A stretch of DNA of 64,000 nucleotides from Linnemannia schmuckeri (lineage: Eukaryota > Mortierellomycota > Mortierellomycetes > Mortierellales > Mortierellaceae). A program made the translations under genes and the position numbers. Shown here piece by piece: positions 1-11,927 of this stretch. Below the pieces are notes generated by a model, which worked only from the letters and a program-made list of their open reading frames with translations, did no database searches and was not told the origin of the DNA. Numbering within the stretch: position 1 is the first letter of the stretch; every line of letters starts with the position of its first letter. Where the stretch lies: positions 2,914,001 through 2,978,000 of the forward strand of contig JANATG010000004.1 in the NCBI GenBank assembly GCA_029449235.1. Reading direction: 5' to 3'.

Positions 1-29
1 TTTAATTGCACGTTTGTATGTGGATATAG

Positions 30-1228
30 GGGAATGGCGCCGGACGCAGTGGACGAAGACGACATGGACGACTCCGCTCTCATGGATGGTTCAGGACCCC
101 GCCGTCAAGTTGACCCGGACGCATCCTACAGAAAGGACCCCAAAAAAGCTCTCCGGCACTACCTGGAAAGCAAAGGCTACAGCTGCGAATTCGAGGTGGA
201 GGAGTCGGGACCCGGCCACGCACGTGAATACACCGCTCGGATCCGGTTACCGATTGAAACGAGTATGGGGCCCGTGTATGGGCAGGCTACGACTGGCAAG
301 AGACGGGAGGCGGAACGTGAGGCGGCGTTGGATGCGTGTATTCAGTTGGATTCTCGTGGGATGTTGAATAACAATAAGGCTTCTGGGGAAGGTAAGGCTA
401 ACCTTTTTTTTCTTTGTTTTTTGAAAGGTTGAATGCTTGGAATGAGATCGCCTTTTTATTGAGGTATTTCTTAACTCGGTCTCTGTGTTTTATGGCTCCA
501 ATTGGTACTTGTTGTAGGGTCATCGTCGCACTCCAGGGCGCAGAAAGTTGAGAACTCGGACGATGACGATGACGACTTTTACGACAGAACCGGTAAGTTC
601 ATACCTCCTTCTCCTTCGCCTCCATTATATATATATATATATAAGCATGATGCCTTTTTCTCTTTCCTTTTATCTTTCTCCAACATTCCCTTTTCTTATA
701 TTCCCTTCCTTCTTCTCCCCCTCTTGTCAACTAGCAAAAAAGAAAAAATCAAGCGCAAAATCCTCCCACCCACCAGCCGCAGACACACATGACTCTCTCC
801 TCCAAAAACACTCCTCCCTCCTCCAACAAATTTCTGCCCTCGAAACCCAGATCCGGGATTTTGATGCCACAGCCGCAGCTCGCAAACAACTCGAAGATTC
901 GGGCGACCTTGACGCTTACATGGCTTCTTTGGAAAAAGAAAAGTCGACAAGCAAGGAATCCAAACCAAAACTGATCCAGATGTTGGCGGCGATGCGGAAG
1001 GAGGAGAAGAGGTTGATGATGTTGATTGAGTATACGAAGCCTGTTGATATCTTGGCCAAGATCGGATCCGGACCTGCTGCTGGCGCAGCGAGCGCGACAA
1101 AAAGTCAACAAGAACAGCAACCTGCAGAGACAACAGCGAAGAGGCAAAGCGAAGCAAATGCTTCTCCTGATGTGACAGAAGTCAAGAGGCCGCGTGTCCT
1201 CGGACCATCCCTCCCACCTCCTTCATAA
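30..1228 (+). CDS. SLC4A1AP: Kanadaptin-like protein, 3' part (5' end outside window)
   Basis: This is the C-terminal part of a kanadaptin, a nuclear protein with FHA and double-stranded-RNA-binding-like domains; the FHA part must lie upstream of the window. Three exons fit: 30-391, 518-592 and 735-1228. An acceptor AG at 28-29 is followed by a Gly-Met-x-x-Asp-Ala-Val-x-Glu-Asp segment, as in animal kanadaptins, so the ATG at 34 is probably internal. The segment from DPKKALRHYLESKGY to the Ala-Cys-Leu-rich helix is the dsRBD-like domain. The acidic DDDDDDFYDRT motif spanning the exon 2/3 junction is a kanadaptin hallmark. The last exon encodes a coiled coil, the LIEYTKPVDILAKIG block and a low-complexity basic tail. 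The function of the fungal protein is not established. The identity rests on motif order, and the 5' boundary is the weakest point. Confidence 0.85.
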
Positions 1229-1361
1229 CTCTTTGCACAAAAAGTATAAAAAAAAAGACGTAGCATGCATGCTAAAAAAGTGTACTATTTTTTTGTCAAA
1301 TTTCTTTTTTTTGTTTGTTTCTTAAGCAAATAATTCTCATAGCGACTATGCATCAATCTAT

Positions 1362-4300
1362 CTATGCCTTGGTCTCCTCGACATAATCAGGGTTCTTCTT
1401 CAGGAGCACAATACCCTCAAGGATAGGTGCCTGGGCCAGATATTCTTCTGTCGACAGCTCTGCACGCTCAGAGTACGCCAACAACACAGGTGTCGAGTGT
1501 GTCTGGAATCCTGTGATGGTCTTGGGCCGACCAGCCTGACCCACAACATCCACAGCCTGACCCACACGGACCGCTACAGTCTCGTTCTCGAGTTCCTCGT
1601 TCAATGTGATCAGGAACCGTGGGTACATGGCCGTCACGAGCGAGTAGAGTAGGTAGTGGTGGCGACCCAAGATCAACGTCTTCACATCCGTGAATGCAAC
1701 CAATGTCGTCAACAGACCGGCCAACGCAACGTTCGACATGATCTGGCGGTCAGTGTTCAAAGGATTAATTGTCAACGTTCCCTTGCCCATATGCAGCAGA
1801 CCCTATATGTCATTGAAAGAAAACAATTATGGGAAAAATGTTAGCTTGCTGACCACCTTTTAAACAATATCAGTTTACAAAAGCTAAAACTAAAACAAAA
1901 AGAAGCATAAAGTACCTGGGCGATGCGAACGACGAAAAGACAGCTGGCGTCCTTGTGGTAGTAAGAGGCGAGGTGACGCAACATCTGGGCGACACGGGCA
2001 TTGTTGGTTCCGGCACCAACCATACCCATGGCAAAAATCGAGTTCAAAGCGACCTCAATATCGGTGTCGTGCGAGTACTTGCCAAGGGTATCCAGAACAG
2101 AGAGCACAGGGTTCGACGCGCAGAGGAGACCAATGGCCAAGGGTACTGCCTTGCGAATCACTGGTTCTCCATAGTGCATCAAGTGTGTGAACGACCTCAA
2201 CGCCATCTCTGCTCCAATATCCTCTCCAAGAGCAATCAAGGCAATACCAATGACAGCGAAAGCCTGGAACTCGTCATCACCGCCGCTCTCGCTATCAATA
2301 TGGTCGTTACAGTAGTGGAGCATACGCTGAATGTGAAGGACATCACCAGAACCGGCATATGCGCAAATCTCGACAATCACGCTCGTCTTCTTGGCAATAG
2401 GGTGCTCGACAGCCTTCAAAGTCTCCAACGTCACATCGCACTGACCGCGTGTGCCTATTTCATGACAACAATGCAACAATGGTTAGTCATATACAATAAA
2501 AAGACAGATAGAATAGCTTTTTTTTCATTAATTGTAGGCCAAATTCTGAGAAACATACCGAGGTGGAGAAGGCCGAGACCGAGACCCATGAAACGGCCAA
2601 AGGTCTCACCGAGTTGACCGTCAGCACGCTCGAGCATGGTCTGAAGGATAGTGCTGGTAATCTCTCCGTCACAAGTACCGACAAAGATCTGACCCAAAGC
2701 CAAGGCAGCAAACGAGGCCAACTCCATGGCGAGATCAGGATTGCTGACAATGGGCAACAACAACTCTGAAAGCTCTTCCCTGGCAGAGCCGGCGTAGGCG
2801 AGTCCGAGACCCTGGATGGCAGCAACGCGGTTGGCGACTGACTTGGAGTCCTCCAAGTGCTCAGAAAGAACAGCCAAAGCGGGGTCAGCCAAGTTGCGGA
2901 CACCCGAGTTGACAATACCGACAGCAAGCAAAGCTCCAGCCCTAATGTTCTCATCCTCTGAGTAGATGTACTTATCGATCTGGTTGAGGCCCATGTCGAC
3001 ATCCCAGAGCAAGAGCATGCCCAAAGAGGCAGAGGCACTCATCATGCCGTGATCCTTGTTCTTGAAGATCCATCCACCATCGTCCTCTTCGGGGAGCATC
3101 AGCTTGTCAACTCCAAATCCGGCATTGACGAAAGCGTTCACGAATGTAGAAGCCAAGTTCTGACGAGCAGAGTCGACCTGTGCGGCACCAGCCGAACCTA
3201 AAAAATGTAGGGAATATGTTTGACAACGTCAGACAGTGCGATATATACGAAAGGCTTCCTTATTGTAATAAAATCAAGCAAATATTTACGCTTGTGCTCG
3301 AGGTGAGTTTTGTAAATGTCCTCAGGGGTCTTGGGCTCCATGAGGTCGAGTTCACGGGCGAGGTTGATGAAGTGGGTGGTCAAGTGGGTGTTATTAATGC
3401 AGTTCTGAAGATCCTCATCCTCTGTTTCGACAAAAATCTGCTGTCTAGCAAGCATAAAGGCGAGCTGCTTCTTCAGGAGACTAGAATGTCATAGGATAAA
3501 TCAAAGAAAAGAGATATTAGTCGCTGCACATAGTATCTAATACCAAGCAAATAAGGCTAACGCTAAGAGACACTTACGGATCCTGGCAGTTGTCAAAAAG
3601 ACTCTGGATGAGGGTCTTGTCAGACATGCGGATGGCAATCAACAATGCTTCGGCGTATTTGTCGTGCTTCAGGTAAATATCGTGTGCGGTGCGTAAGCAG
3701 ATGGCATCATCTGGGGACTCCAAGTAGTTCACGCAGCTAAGAGATGGAACATAGAAGGATGAAAATAGTATCAGCGTCATTCGTCACATGTACATAACGC
3801 CCACTACGTAGAGATTCCAATATCTGTCCAGATGAAAGTACCTTGCGATGTAGAGGCAGACGCGCTTGTAGGAGTTCTTGTCCACAAAGCCGACCAACTT
3901 GGGGACAATGTCCAGCTGCAACAACAGGTCAACAGCATCGGCCTCGGCATTGTGAGCCAAGAAAAATGGTGCAACCTCCAATGCGAGCTCGACAAGATCT
4001 TCTGTCTCAGCCTCCTTCTCCTGACGTCTGGTGTACTCAAGTCCAATCTCAGTCGACAAATGTCTAATGTTTCATGCAAAAACAAAAACTTGGTCAGAAA
4101 GCTGTTGCAGACACTTAGTGTAATCGTGGCAACAATAACTGATCGTAGCAAAAGAAGGGAGATCTGTACCTGACGTATTCATGTCCCCATGATCCGATGG
4201 CGTTCTTTGAGCCCACCTTGCGGTACTTGAGAGTATCCAGCTTATCATCGTCGTAGGTCATGGCCAAGATCGAGAGAATATCGGCCAAGAAACGCTAGAA

Positions 4301-4959
4301 AAGTTAACGAAAGCAAATAAGTCATTATCAGTAATAATGCTGCGTGTCCGAAAATCGTTCTACTGAATGACTAGCTATTAGAATCAGCCAGAAGCTCACC
4401 TTGTCTGCGTTGTCAGGCCATGAGTCGTGGATGTTGACCATGTCGGGGTAGAGAGGGCGTAAGTACTTCAATGGCTTGGGGACAGAGGTCATGGAGCTGG
4501 TCGAGGTCAAGATCAAAGTGCGGAGGGTCTCCAGTGTGGGGTTGTAAAGCTTGGTATCGGACTCCTGTAAGTTGATAAGAATAAGAAAGGAGGCGCGTCC
4601 ATGACGCGTCAGCTTGGGGTTGTTCTTTCAAAAGCGCTATTACAGACAAAGTGTAGATCAGGTCCTTGGTTGCGTTACCTTCAGCCTCTCAATCAACATC
4701 TCGAGCTGAGTCTTGAGTTCCTGATCCTCCTCAGACTATAAAAGAGATGAAATGTTAGCGGATCAGATACTTTCCATAAGAGAGAACCTGTCAAACGAAA
4801 AAAGAGGAAAAGAGACGACGTGTAAGTGTGACATACCAACTCTTCCTTAATAGGGGCATCCTTGAGCTCTTTTGGGGTCTTCTTCAGAGGTTTATCCTCC
4901 TCCATGGGGGAGTTATCTGCGGCAGGCACTGGGATAGCGACCTCTTTCTTTTCAACCAT
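1362..4959 (-). CDS. RPN1: 26S proteasome regulatory subunit RPN1 (PSMD2)
   Basis: RPN1 is the large base subunit of the 19S proteasome cap and docks ubiquitin-like shuttle factors and Ubp6. Ten exons join in frame on the minus strand: 4959-4837, 4735-4679, 4564-4400, 4294-4170, 4063-3842, 3736-3578, 3480-3290, 3197-2559, 2454-1916 and 1802-1362. They give 886 residues, the normal length for the family. Visible family blocks are the acidic/lysine N-terminus, the DKVSF..RFLADILS region, the proteasome/cyclosome repeats (LGLAYAGSAREE, ALGEDIGAEMALRSF, SIFAMGMVGAGTNNAR) and the C-terminal GQAVDVVGQAGRPKTITGFQ segment. The ATG at 4959 opens directly on the conserved acidic leader. It is transcribed divergently from the small gene at 5388. 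A high intron number in a housekeeping gene is typical of this lineage. Identity is secure; individual splice sites are hand-called. Confidence 0.96.
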
Positions 4960-5387
4960 GGCGAGTGGTGTCTACTTGTTGTTCTGTGTGTGAATGTGTT
5001 GTGAGTGTTGTATTTGTCAAGAAATGCGAATGGTTGTTGCTCTGTGTTGGTTGTTCTCGTTTGAGGAAGCGGGTCGGTGTCTTGTGTTCCTGCTGGGTTG
5101 GTGTTGTTGGCTGAGTGATGTACGTAGTAGTTGAGAGAGAAGAAATAAAAAAAAAAAGAAGCGTGTGCTCTGGACAAAGAAGTGCGAGGACAAATGCAAA
5201 GAAACGAAACGGAGAGGGCGACTCGTCGTCCTTCCCTTTCAGACGCTTGCGCCTTGTTCAGAGTGTGAGGGTCGCGTCAGCTCTTTTCCATTGGCAGCAA
5301 ATGCGATTAAAATTCCTTCCATTCTGTCATTCTGGTCGCGCTTAAGTCATACCGGTCCCTTCCACCCTTTGACAACAACTTCCCGCC
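4960..5387. promoter_or_regulatory. Divergent promoter between RPN1 and the 110-aa gene
   Basis: This 428-bp spacer separates two genes that run away from each other, so it must hold both promoters. It contains an inverted CCAAT box (ATTGG, about 5289-5293) followed by GCAGCAAATGCG. That element loosely resembles, but does not match, the yeast proteasome element GGTGGCAAA. No TATA box is obvious. Confidence 0.4.
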
Positions 5388-5720
5388 ATGGCATCAACAG
5401 CAGGAGTAGCAAGCGCAGCCAAAAGGACGCTCAGCGCCGTCGTCAGGATATTGTCTCCATCAGCACCTGCTCCCATCATCCCAGTAAAGGCTTCTTTCCG
5501 ACCCCAGCCTACTTCAACAACCACAACAGCAGCGGCTTCACCTGCCAGTGTGACACAGGAACCATCTTCGATATCCGGCCTCAAGTTCTGTCTTCATATG
5601 GTCCTCTTTGCAGCCCCAGGAATCGTCCTTTCAAAGAGACTTGCCGACGGCGAGCGCGTCGAAGATATGGTGGAAGAGGCCAAGACGACCTTCAACAGCC
5701 TCGTCAACAGCCTCTCATAA
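5388..5720 (+). CDS. Small orphan protein, 110 aa, one predicted hydrophobic segment
   Basis: I do not recognise this protein. The single-exon frame starts at an ATG in good context (GCCATGG) and ends 110 codons later. Two AATAAA motifs (5866-5871 and 5876-5881) follow within 165 bases, which supports a real transcript. The N-terminal 25 residues are Ala/Ser/Arg-rich without acidic residues, which would suit a mitochondrial presequence. A Thr/Ala/Pro linker follows, then a hydrophobic stretch (LKFCLHMVLFAAPGIVL, about residues 66-82) and an amphipathic charged tail (RVEDMVEEAKTTF). A small mitochondrial membrane protein is a reasonable guess, no more. It is convergent with the aldose epimerase gene and divergent from RPN1. 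Confidence 0.6.
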   Translation: MASTAGVASAAKRTLSAVVRILSPSAPAPIIPVKASFRPQPTSTTTTAAASPASVTQEPSSISGLKFCLHMVLFAAPGIVLSKRLADGERVEDMVEEAKTTFNSLVNSLS

Positions 5721-5935
5721 CTCCAAGATCATTATCAGCAATAACGACATGACTCGTCTTTCACTCTTTCCTAACAAGGTTGCCAATATACGACAGGGTT
5801 TCTTTTCCAGACATGATTACCAGTATCTCACAGCAACGTCATATACCCAGTTGGAAGCACCAGTCAATAAACTAGAATAAAATTTCAAATCGTAGCATCG
5901 TTTTATTCTTTGTCCGTCAAAAAAGGAACGAGCGA

Positions 5936-7284
5936 CTAGATAGTCGAGAAGGCATAGACAGTCTTGGATTGGTACTTGTCACCTGCGCGGATGATTACTT
6001 GGTCGCGCCAAGCTGGGTGGTTAATGGCGTCAGGAAACCGAGATGCCTCCAGACAGAACGCCGAGTGCACAGCATACCCGCCTTTTGCCTTTCCAACGTG
6101 CTGAAATCCTACTTCTGAACCCAGGTCCAACAAGTCTTTGGTAGTGTCGATCAAGCCGGGGTCAAGGTGCACAAAGTTGGCAGTGTAAAACTGGAACCCT
6201 GGATCGGTTGTCGACATTTCTAACTGGATGCCAGATTCAGGAGCGTAAACTTTGGCCAGGACCAGAGGTGTGGTGCGATCAATGTCCTTTCCGAGGTGAT
6301 ACTCGTCCGGTCGTTTTATGGCTTGCTGGGCAGGGTAGAAGTGATCGTACCCGACACCGCCTGGAGCAGCAAAGAGATCTTGACCAATGGTCTTGGCCTT
6401 GCGAAAGTCCATGCTGAAGTCCTGATCCAGGGGCACAACGGTTCCAGTCGGGGCAGAAGTCTCGTCGAGTTCAAGAAAGCTGCCAATATGTGTCGTCTGG
6501 AAAATATGATCCTTGACTTGGCTGGTGTTGCCTGTGGAGACGTGTCCTGGCACACCGTTGAGGTTGAAATACGCATGGTTCGTCAGCGAGACAATAGACA
6601 CCTGACGGTCTTTACCGGCCTCATCTTCCAGAAATGCCTCATAGGAGACCTCAAGTGCGTGGTTGTAAAGACGGTAGGAGCAGAGCATACGAAGTCGTCC
6701 AGGGAAGCCTTGATCCATGTGGTCCGAGAGTACACTTAATTGGAGACTGGTGCCAGGGGTGTCGACGTTGCCAAGATCTGGGGTAAGGGTGACATCCCAA
6801 ATCCTGAACGAAAATCCGTCAGTGCCTCCATGAAGTGAATTTGGCCCATTGTTTGCATCCAGCTGATACACTTTCTCTGGATAATCCGGTAACGCAAACT
6901 GTGCTTTAGCGATTCTACAACGCACATTATGATTGAAAGAAAATAAAATTGCGTGAGAAAATTGTTCAAAACATTCACTTGACTTGTAATAAATGAGCGA
7001 AGAAGGGATTACCTGTTGGCGGTTCTGCCGACGCTGGCGCCAAAGTAAGGGTCATGCCCGGTGCGGTATGCAGTCGTGTCGTCAAATCCCAAGACAACAT
7101 CTCTAGAGTCGTTCTTGTTATCGGGTACCCAGAGATGGGTCAGAGTAGCGCCGAGGTTGGTAATCTGACAGGCCATCCCTGGTGAAGACTTGTCGGTGAG
7201 GATGAAGGAGCGAATTGGGGTGTTGACTGGTAGCAGGCCTTGTCCTTCTTTGCTGAGGACTTGAGGGAGTTCGACGATGGTCAT
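5936..7284 (-). CDS. Aldose 1-epimerase (galactose mutarotase)
   Basis: It interconverts alpha and beta anomers of aldoses, feeding galactose into the Leloir pathway. Two exons (7284-7013 and 6914-5936) give 416 residues, slightly longer than the usual 340-380. The intron splits the Arg codon after the substrate-binding GRTANR segment. Family landmarks include HGG (about residue 119), SLTNHAYFNLNG with the catalytic His (about 204), VGYDHFYP (about 278-285) and FCLEASRFPDAINHP with the catalytic Glu (about 380). An in-frame ATG exists upstream at 7428, but its 48-residue extension is hydrophobic and leader-like. I prefer 7284, where the MTIVELPQVL start fits the family. No signal peptide is seen from that start, so it is probably cytosolic. 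Confidence 0.93.
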
Positions 7285-7881
7285 CTTTTCGTAGGATATG
7301 TGCTGAGGTAAAAGGGAAATGAAGAGTTGTGAAAGACAGAAGAGGAAGAAGGAAAAAAAAAGTCGAAGAATGAGTTTTATGGATAGTATCCTTATCGAGA
7401 TAGGGCGTGGGATTTGTTTGTGCTGCATTAAGCGAGCATGATTTTTTTTATGCCAACTTTTTTTTCATGCACTCTGCTGCTCCTTTCAGCCAAGGAGGGC
7501 ATTTTTTTTCTTTTGGTGGCGCTTGACAGCATTGCAGCATTTGCGATCAAATTATTTCCTGCTCCTTCCCCCTTCCCCTTCATATCAGTTTCATATGTGC
7601 TCGGCGGCAAACGAACAAAAGTGGCGCTCTTTCGTCTTCCTCCTCCTCTGTGCTTTTCCACTAGCTTCTCCACTTCCTGCTTCCCGCCCCTTACTTTTTT
7701 CGACAAACACCTAATCACCAAAAGCATAGCCTGCAGCTAACGCTCTACTCACTTACAACAAATCACATCAATTTCGCAGACAAGCTCAACACAAACACAA
7801 CACAAACACAAGCACGCAGGCAAAGCAAACAATCAACAGCAACAGTATCAGCCGAAAGCTGGAATCGCCACTGCCGCCACC
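7285..7881. promoter_or_regulatory. Divergent promoter between aldose epimerase and NIMA kinase
   Basis: This 597-bp spacer lies between two divergent starts. The kinase side ends in a CAACAACA-rich leader (about 7750-7860), the typical 5' UTR look of this genome, and a Kozak-like GCCACCATG. The region from 7500 to 7720 is pyrimidine-rich on the plus strand. No further element can be named with confidence. Confidence 0.4.
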
Positions 7882-10800
7882 ATGCTGCACGACGTCCTTG
7901 AGATGGACGGCTACGAGTCCCTCGAGTCCATCGGCTCAGGATCGTTTGGACTGATTCGCAAAGTCAGAAGGAAGGCCGATGGCAAGGTAATCACACTCAA
8001 AATACACAACGGGACAGCTGTAAACAACATGTAAGACGCTCTTTAACTAACAACCCCTCTCCTTGAAAAAACACATATCGCTTCTAGATCTTGGCAAGGA
8101 AGGAGATCGACTATCGTAAAATGACGACCAAGGAAAAGGAACAACTGGTGGCTGAAGTCAACATCCTCAAGGATCTCAAGCACCCCAACATCGTCCAATT
8201 TCTGGAGAGAGTCATTGACCGAGAACACTGCTTCATCTACATCCTTATGGAGTACTGCGAGGGCGGTGATCTCGCTGCGGTTATCAAGCGCCACAAAGAG
8301 AGTTCGTACGTTCAACATATTTGACTGAGCTGCTGTATGTGTATGAGTGTGTGTATGGACAAGGGCGAGGACTGACTTGCTGTTATTCCTTTTTTAATAC
8401 ATTTTAGGACGCCTATACCCGAAGAGTTCGTCTGGAATATCATGGTCCAGTTAATTATGGCCTTGCACGAGTGCCACCATGGAACAACGACAAACGAGGA
8501 GACTCACCAGGTCACACCGCGGCCTATCCTTCACAGAGATTTGAAACCGGATAATGGTATGACGGCAGTTATGTTTACTTGCCAAGGACGATTACACAGG
8601 AACTATGCTATTGCGAGTCGCAGCTTCAACTAACACAACAGCCATCATCTTGACGCGCTATTGCCATAGTGTTTCTGGATGGCAAGCACAATGTCAAGCT
8701 GGGCGACTTTGGGCTCTCACGATCTCTCACCAACCCACAGAAGGCTTTTGCACAAACATATGTCGGGGTAAGGAAACACTATATCGATCTTGCTAGACAT
8801 CAATACACTGTAACGATTTAGAATCTGTCTGTTGATACACTCTTTCGTTTTTCTTATGCTCTCTAGACCCCATTCTACATGTCGCCAGTAAGTCAGGATT
8901 CAATGCGCCGATTATGTTGTCCGCAGACCAACGTGGAATTTTGTCCGCAGGGCAGTTGTATGTTTGATATTAACGGCCTTGATCGTCGCTCATTTTTCAA
9001 CGTTTGCAATTAGGAACTGATCGGCGAGTTCACATATGATGCTAAGTCAGATATTTGGTCCCTGGGTTGTGTCATATACGAGTTGTGCGCTTTACAGTAA
9101 GTTTTCGTATTGTAATAAAACTTGCATGCTTTGTGTGTGATGGATGGTATGTGGATATTCACACAACTTTGATTTCGTTTTATAGACCACCATTCTTAGC
9201 TGATACTCAGGCACAGCTCTCTGCAAGGATCAAAGAGGGCAGGGTCCAGTCACTACCAGGAAACTACACACAGGAACTGAACCAGATTGTCAAGTGGATG
9301 CTTCAAGTCAACGTAAGACTTCAAAGTCGGCCCCAACTTCTCTATTCGGAATGGAAGGACGATTAATGTGAAAATGGACTAACAGGAGAATTTGTTGTTA
9401 TATTAATTAATAGTCACGGAAACGACCTACTACGAAGGAACTACTCAACGACTCTCAGATAAAAAAAGTCCAGAGGGGATTGGAGCTGACGCGCAGGCAA
9501 GTGCCGTTGCAAGTCCAGGCATTTTATTGATATCTCCTGTCTGCCGGTAAATATCTAACCTAAAGGTCCTCCCTTTTATTATGAATTATTATAGAACTGA
9601 AGATTTGCAAGTCAAGGCACAGTTGCATGCAAAGAGAGAGGCCAGTATTGCTGAGAAGGAAGCACTGTTAACGCGGGTGGATCGGGATATGCGGGCAAAG
9701 GATCAGACTCAGCGAGAGCGAGAGACAGCTCTGAACGCGAAGGAGGAGACATTACGGAACGCGGAGGAGGTATTACGAAACAAGGAAGCGCACCTTATCA
9801 GCTGGGAGCAGAAGCTGATTAAAGAGCAGCAACTACTAGAGGAGAAGTACCGAGTCTTTCAGGAGCAGGAGAGGACGTTTGCTTCACGGAAGAGTCTCTC
9901 GAGTGGCTCGTCTTCGACGGAGGCGATGATGGTTGACAGCAAGAGCACCTATGACCTATACAGCGCCTCGACAACTTCATCCAACTCGACTGCTATGGAT
10001 ACTAATGGTACGAACGGGATTGCGAACAAGCACACACGGTCAACAGGGCATACATCCAAGCCCACATTATTCTCGGCGAACCACAAAAATGCCATGCCTA
10101 CATCCAACTCGTATCCAACTTCATTATTTGCGGCTTCAATCAACACGGCCCCCAAAGGAACTGTAGAGAGCACAACACTTGCAGGCGATTTGGCAGGCAC
10201 GACACGCGCAGCTCCACGACGCAAAACGGGGCTCAATGTCGGTCGCCATTCCCAACAGACCACGAACGCCTCTCGAACAAGGACCTCGGGCGGACTCGGA
10301 GGTACTGGCACGGTATCTCACGCAACCAACATCGAGACGCAGGACAAGTGTGGTTTGTTCTCGGGTGGACAGACTTCAAACAACCCAATCATTACGCAAC
10401 CAAGACCCAGCTCCGTATTTGCGTCCTTGTCTTCTATCGACAACGTGTCGAGCTCATCAAAGCAGTATCAGGGTCAATCATATACCTTCCACGGCATTGC
10501 AGGCAAAGAGTCGAGACTTTCGGGACGGCCTAGCCTTACGGGAAATACAGGATCGGATCCGCCCAGGTTACGAGCCAAAGTCAAGTCTGCTTCTACATTA
10601 GCGGCGACGTTGTCGTCGACCACGTTATCGGGAACTGGAGGAGCAGCTGGAGGAGCAGCTGGAGGAGCAGCTGGAGGAGCAACTGTTGCCGCGCCTCCAA
10701 CATCAACAGGCAACACTGCAAGCAATCACACAAACAATCCTTTCCTTGTCACGGACACTGGAAAATCTGCAACCACCCTTCTTCCTACTACTACTACAAC

Positions 10801-11731
10801 GATGACGGCTACCGCCAACTCAGCCGCGGACCAATCGCAATCTAATATCACCTTTGGCAATAATTCGAACGCGACATTCTACTTTACACCGTCCGTCACG
10901 CTTTCGTCCATCCGTGTGCCACCACAAGATGAGAACTCGGAGTCTTCAGATGTGCAAATGGGTGAATCTGCTGCCGAACCACCAACATCATCATCTTCAT
11001 CATCTACGACAACAGCAACAAGGCTCTCGTCAGGCGCGCCGTCATCCATCAATGGGCATTTGAGAACTGGTATCTCGCAGACCAATGGTGCTTCTCCTAT
11101 CACCTCCTCATCAACAGCATCGGGAGCAACAACGGTTGCAAGTTCTGCAGCCTCGTCGACTTCGGCGATCACGTCCACGCCGCAGGCATTCACGTCGCGT
11201 CGGTCAAATACCTTGGGGATCACTGCGTCCATGGGTCATATCCGATTCCAACAGCAACAATCTGGAAGTACTCCAGCGACAGCGAATGGTGGTACGACAA
11301 CAACGCCGACAATAACGGCTGCTGGCGCCACATCCCAGGCTACGGCGTCTACATCTGCTGCGGGTACGGCGGCTGGGGCGCAGGATGTCAACTCGACCAC
11401 GACGCCGATCAAGTTCCATATTGGCAGCGGAGGAGGCAGTGGCAGTGGCGGCGGCAGCGGTGGTCCTCATATTTTGGGATCTGAACGGTTTACGCGCGAT
11501 AGGACGCCACCATCCAACAACAATAACCGCTATCACCATCACTATCAACATCATCACCAACAACAACAACAGCAGCAGCAGCAACAGCAGCTAGGGGGTC
11601 ATTATCGGGATGATGACGACTTGCGGATGGAGTGGGATGGCGATATCCCTAGCCCGTTTATCAAAAAGACTTATAATCGACCCCTAGGCGGTACTAATAG
11701 CGCGATTTCGTCTGCCGCACGGAATCTTTAA
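7882..11731 (+). CDS. nimA: NIMA/NEK2-type serine-threonine kinase with long low-complexity tail
   Basis: This is a mitotic protein kinase of the NIMA/Kin3/NEK2 family. Nine exons fit: 7882-7986, 8088-8305, 8408-8556, 8670-8767, 8867-8887, 9014-9096, 9186-9312, 9414-9496 and 9595-11731, giving about 1006 residues. Kinase landmarks are the glycine loop IGSGSFG, the LARKEID lysine, EYCEGGDL, HRDLKPDN (about 149), DFGLSRS (about 170) and GTPFYMSP. The fungal NIMA insertion before HRD (HHGTTTNEETHQVTP) is present. A coiled coil (KREASIAEKEALLTRV onward) follows, as in NEK2, then roughly 550 residues rich in Ser/Thr/Ala/Gln, including a four-copy AGG repeat and a Gln/His run. Exon 5 is only 21 nt. 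The eighth intron (9497-9594) appears to use a GC donor. The tail is far longer than in animal NEK2; its role is unknown. Confidence 0.93.
10637..10684 (+). repeat. 12-bp coding minisatellite, four copies
   Basis: The unit GGAGGAGCAGCT is repeated four times inside the NIMA kinase tail, with one substitution in the last copy. It encodes a Gly-Gly-Ala-Ala repeat. The unit length is a multiple of three, so copy-number change would keep the frame. Confidence 0.85.
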
Positions 11732-11768
11732 TTATAACTTGTTTTCCCTCCAAAACTAAGTAAATAAT

Positions 11769-11774
11769 AATAAA
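11769..11774 (+). terminator. Poly(A) signal of the NIMA kinase gene
   Basis: AATAAA lies about 40 bases after the kinase stop codon in an A-rich stretch. The gene converges with the FHA gene, whose stop is at 11928. Confidence 0.5.
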
Positions 11775-11927
11775 ATACGAAAAAAAAAAAGACACGCACG
11801 ATGGATATTTTTTTTTTTTTTTTTGAATGGCATTTATTTGTTTAAGAGAATAGTGTGGCAAAAAAAAGAAAAAAGAACAGATATATTTCGTAGTGTGAAG
11901 GTGTAGGTGTGTGAGTCAAGTGGTATT

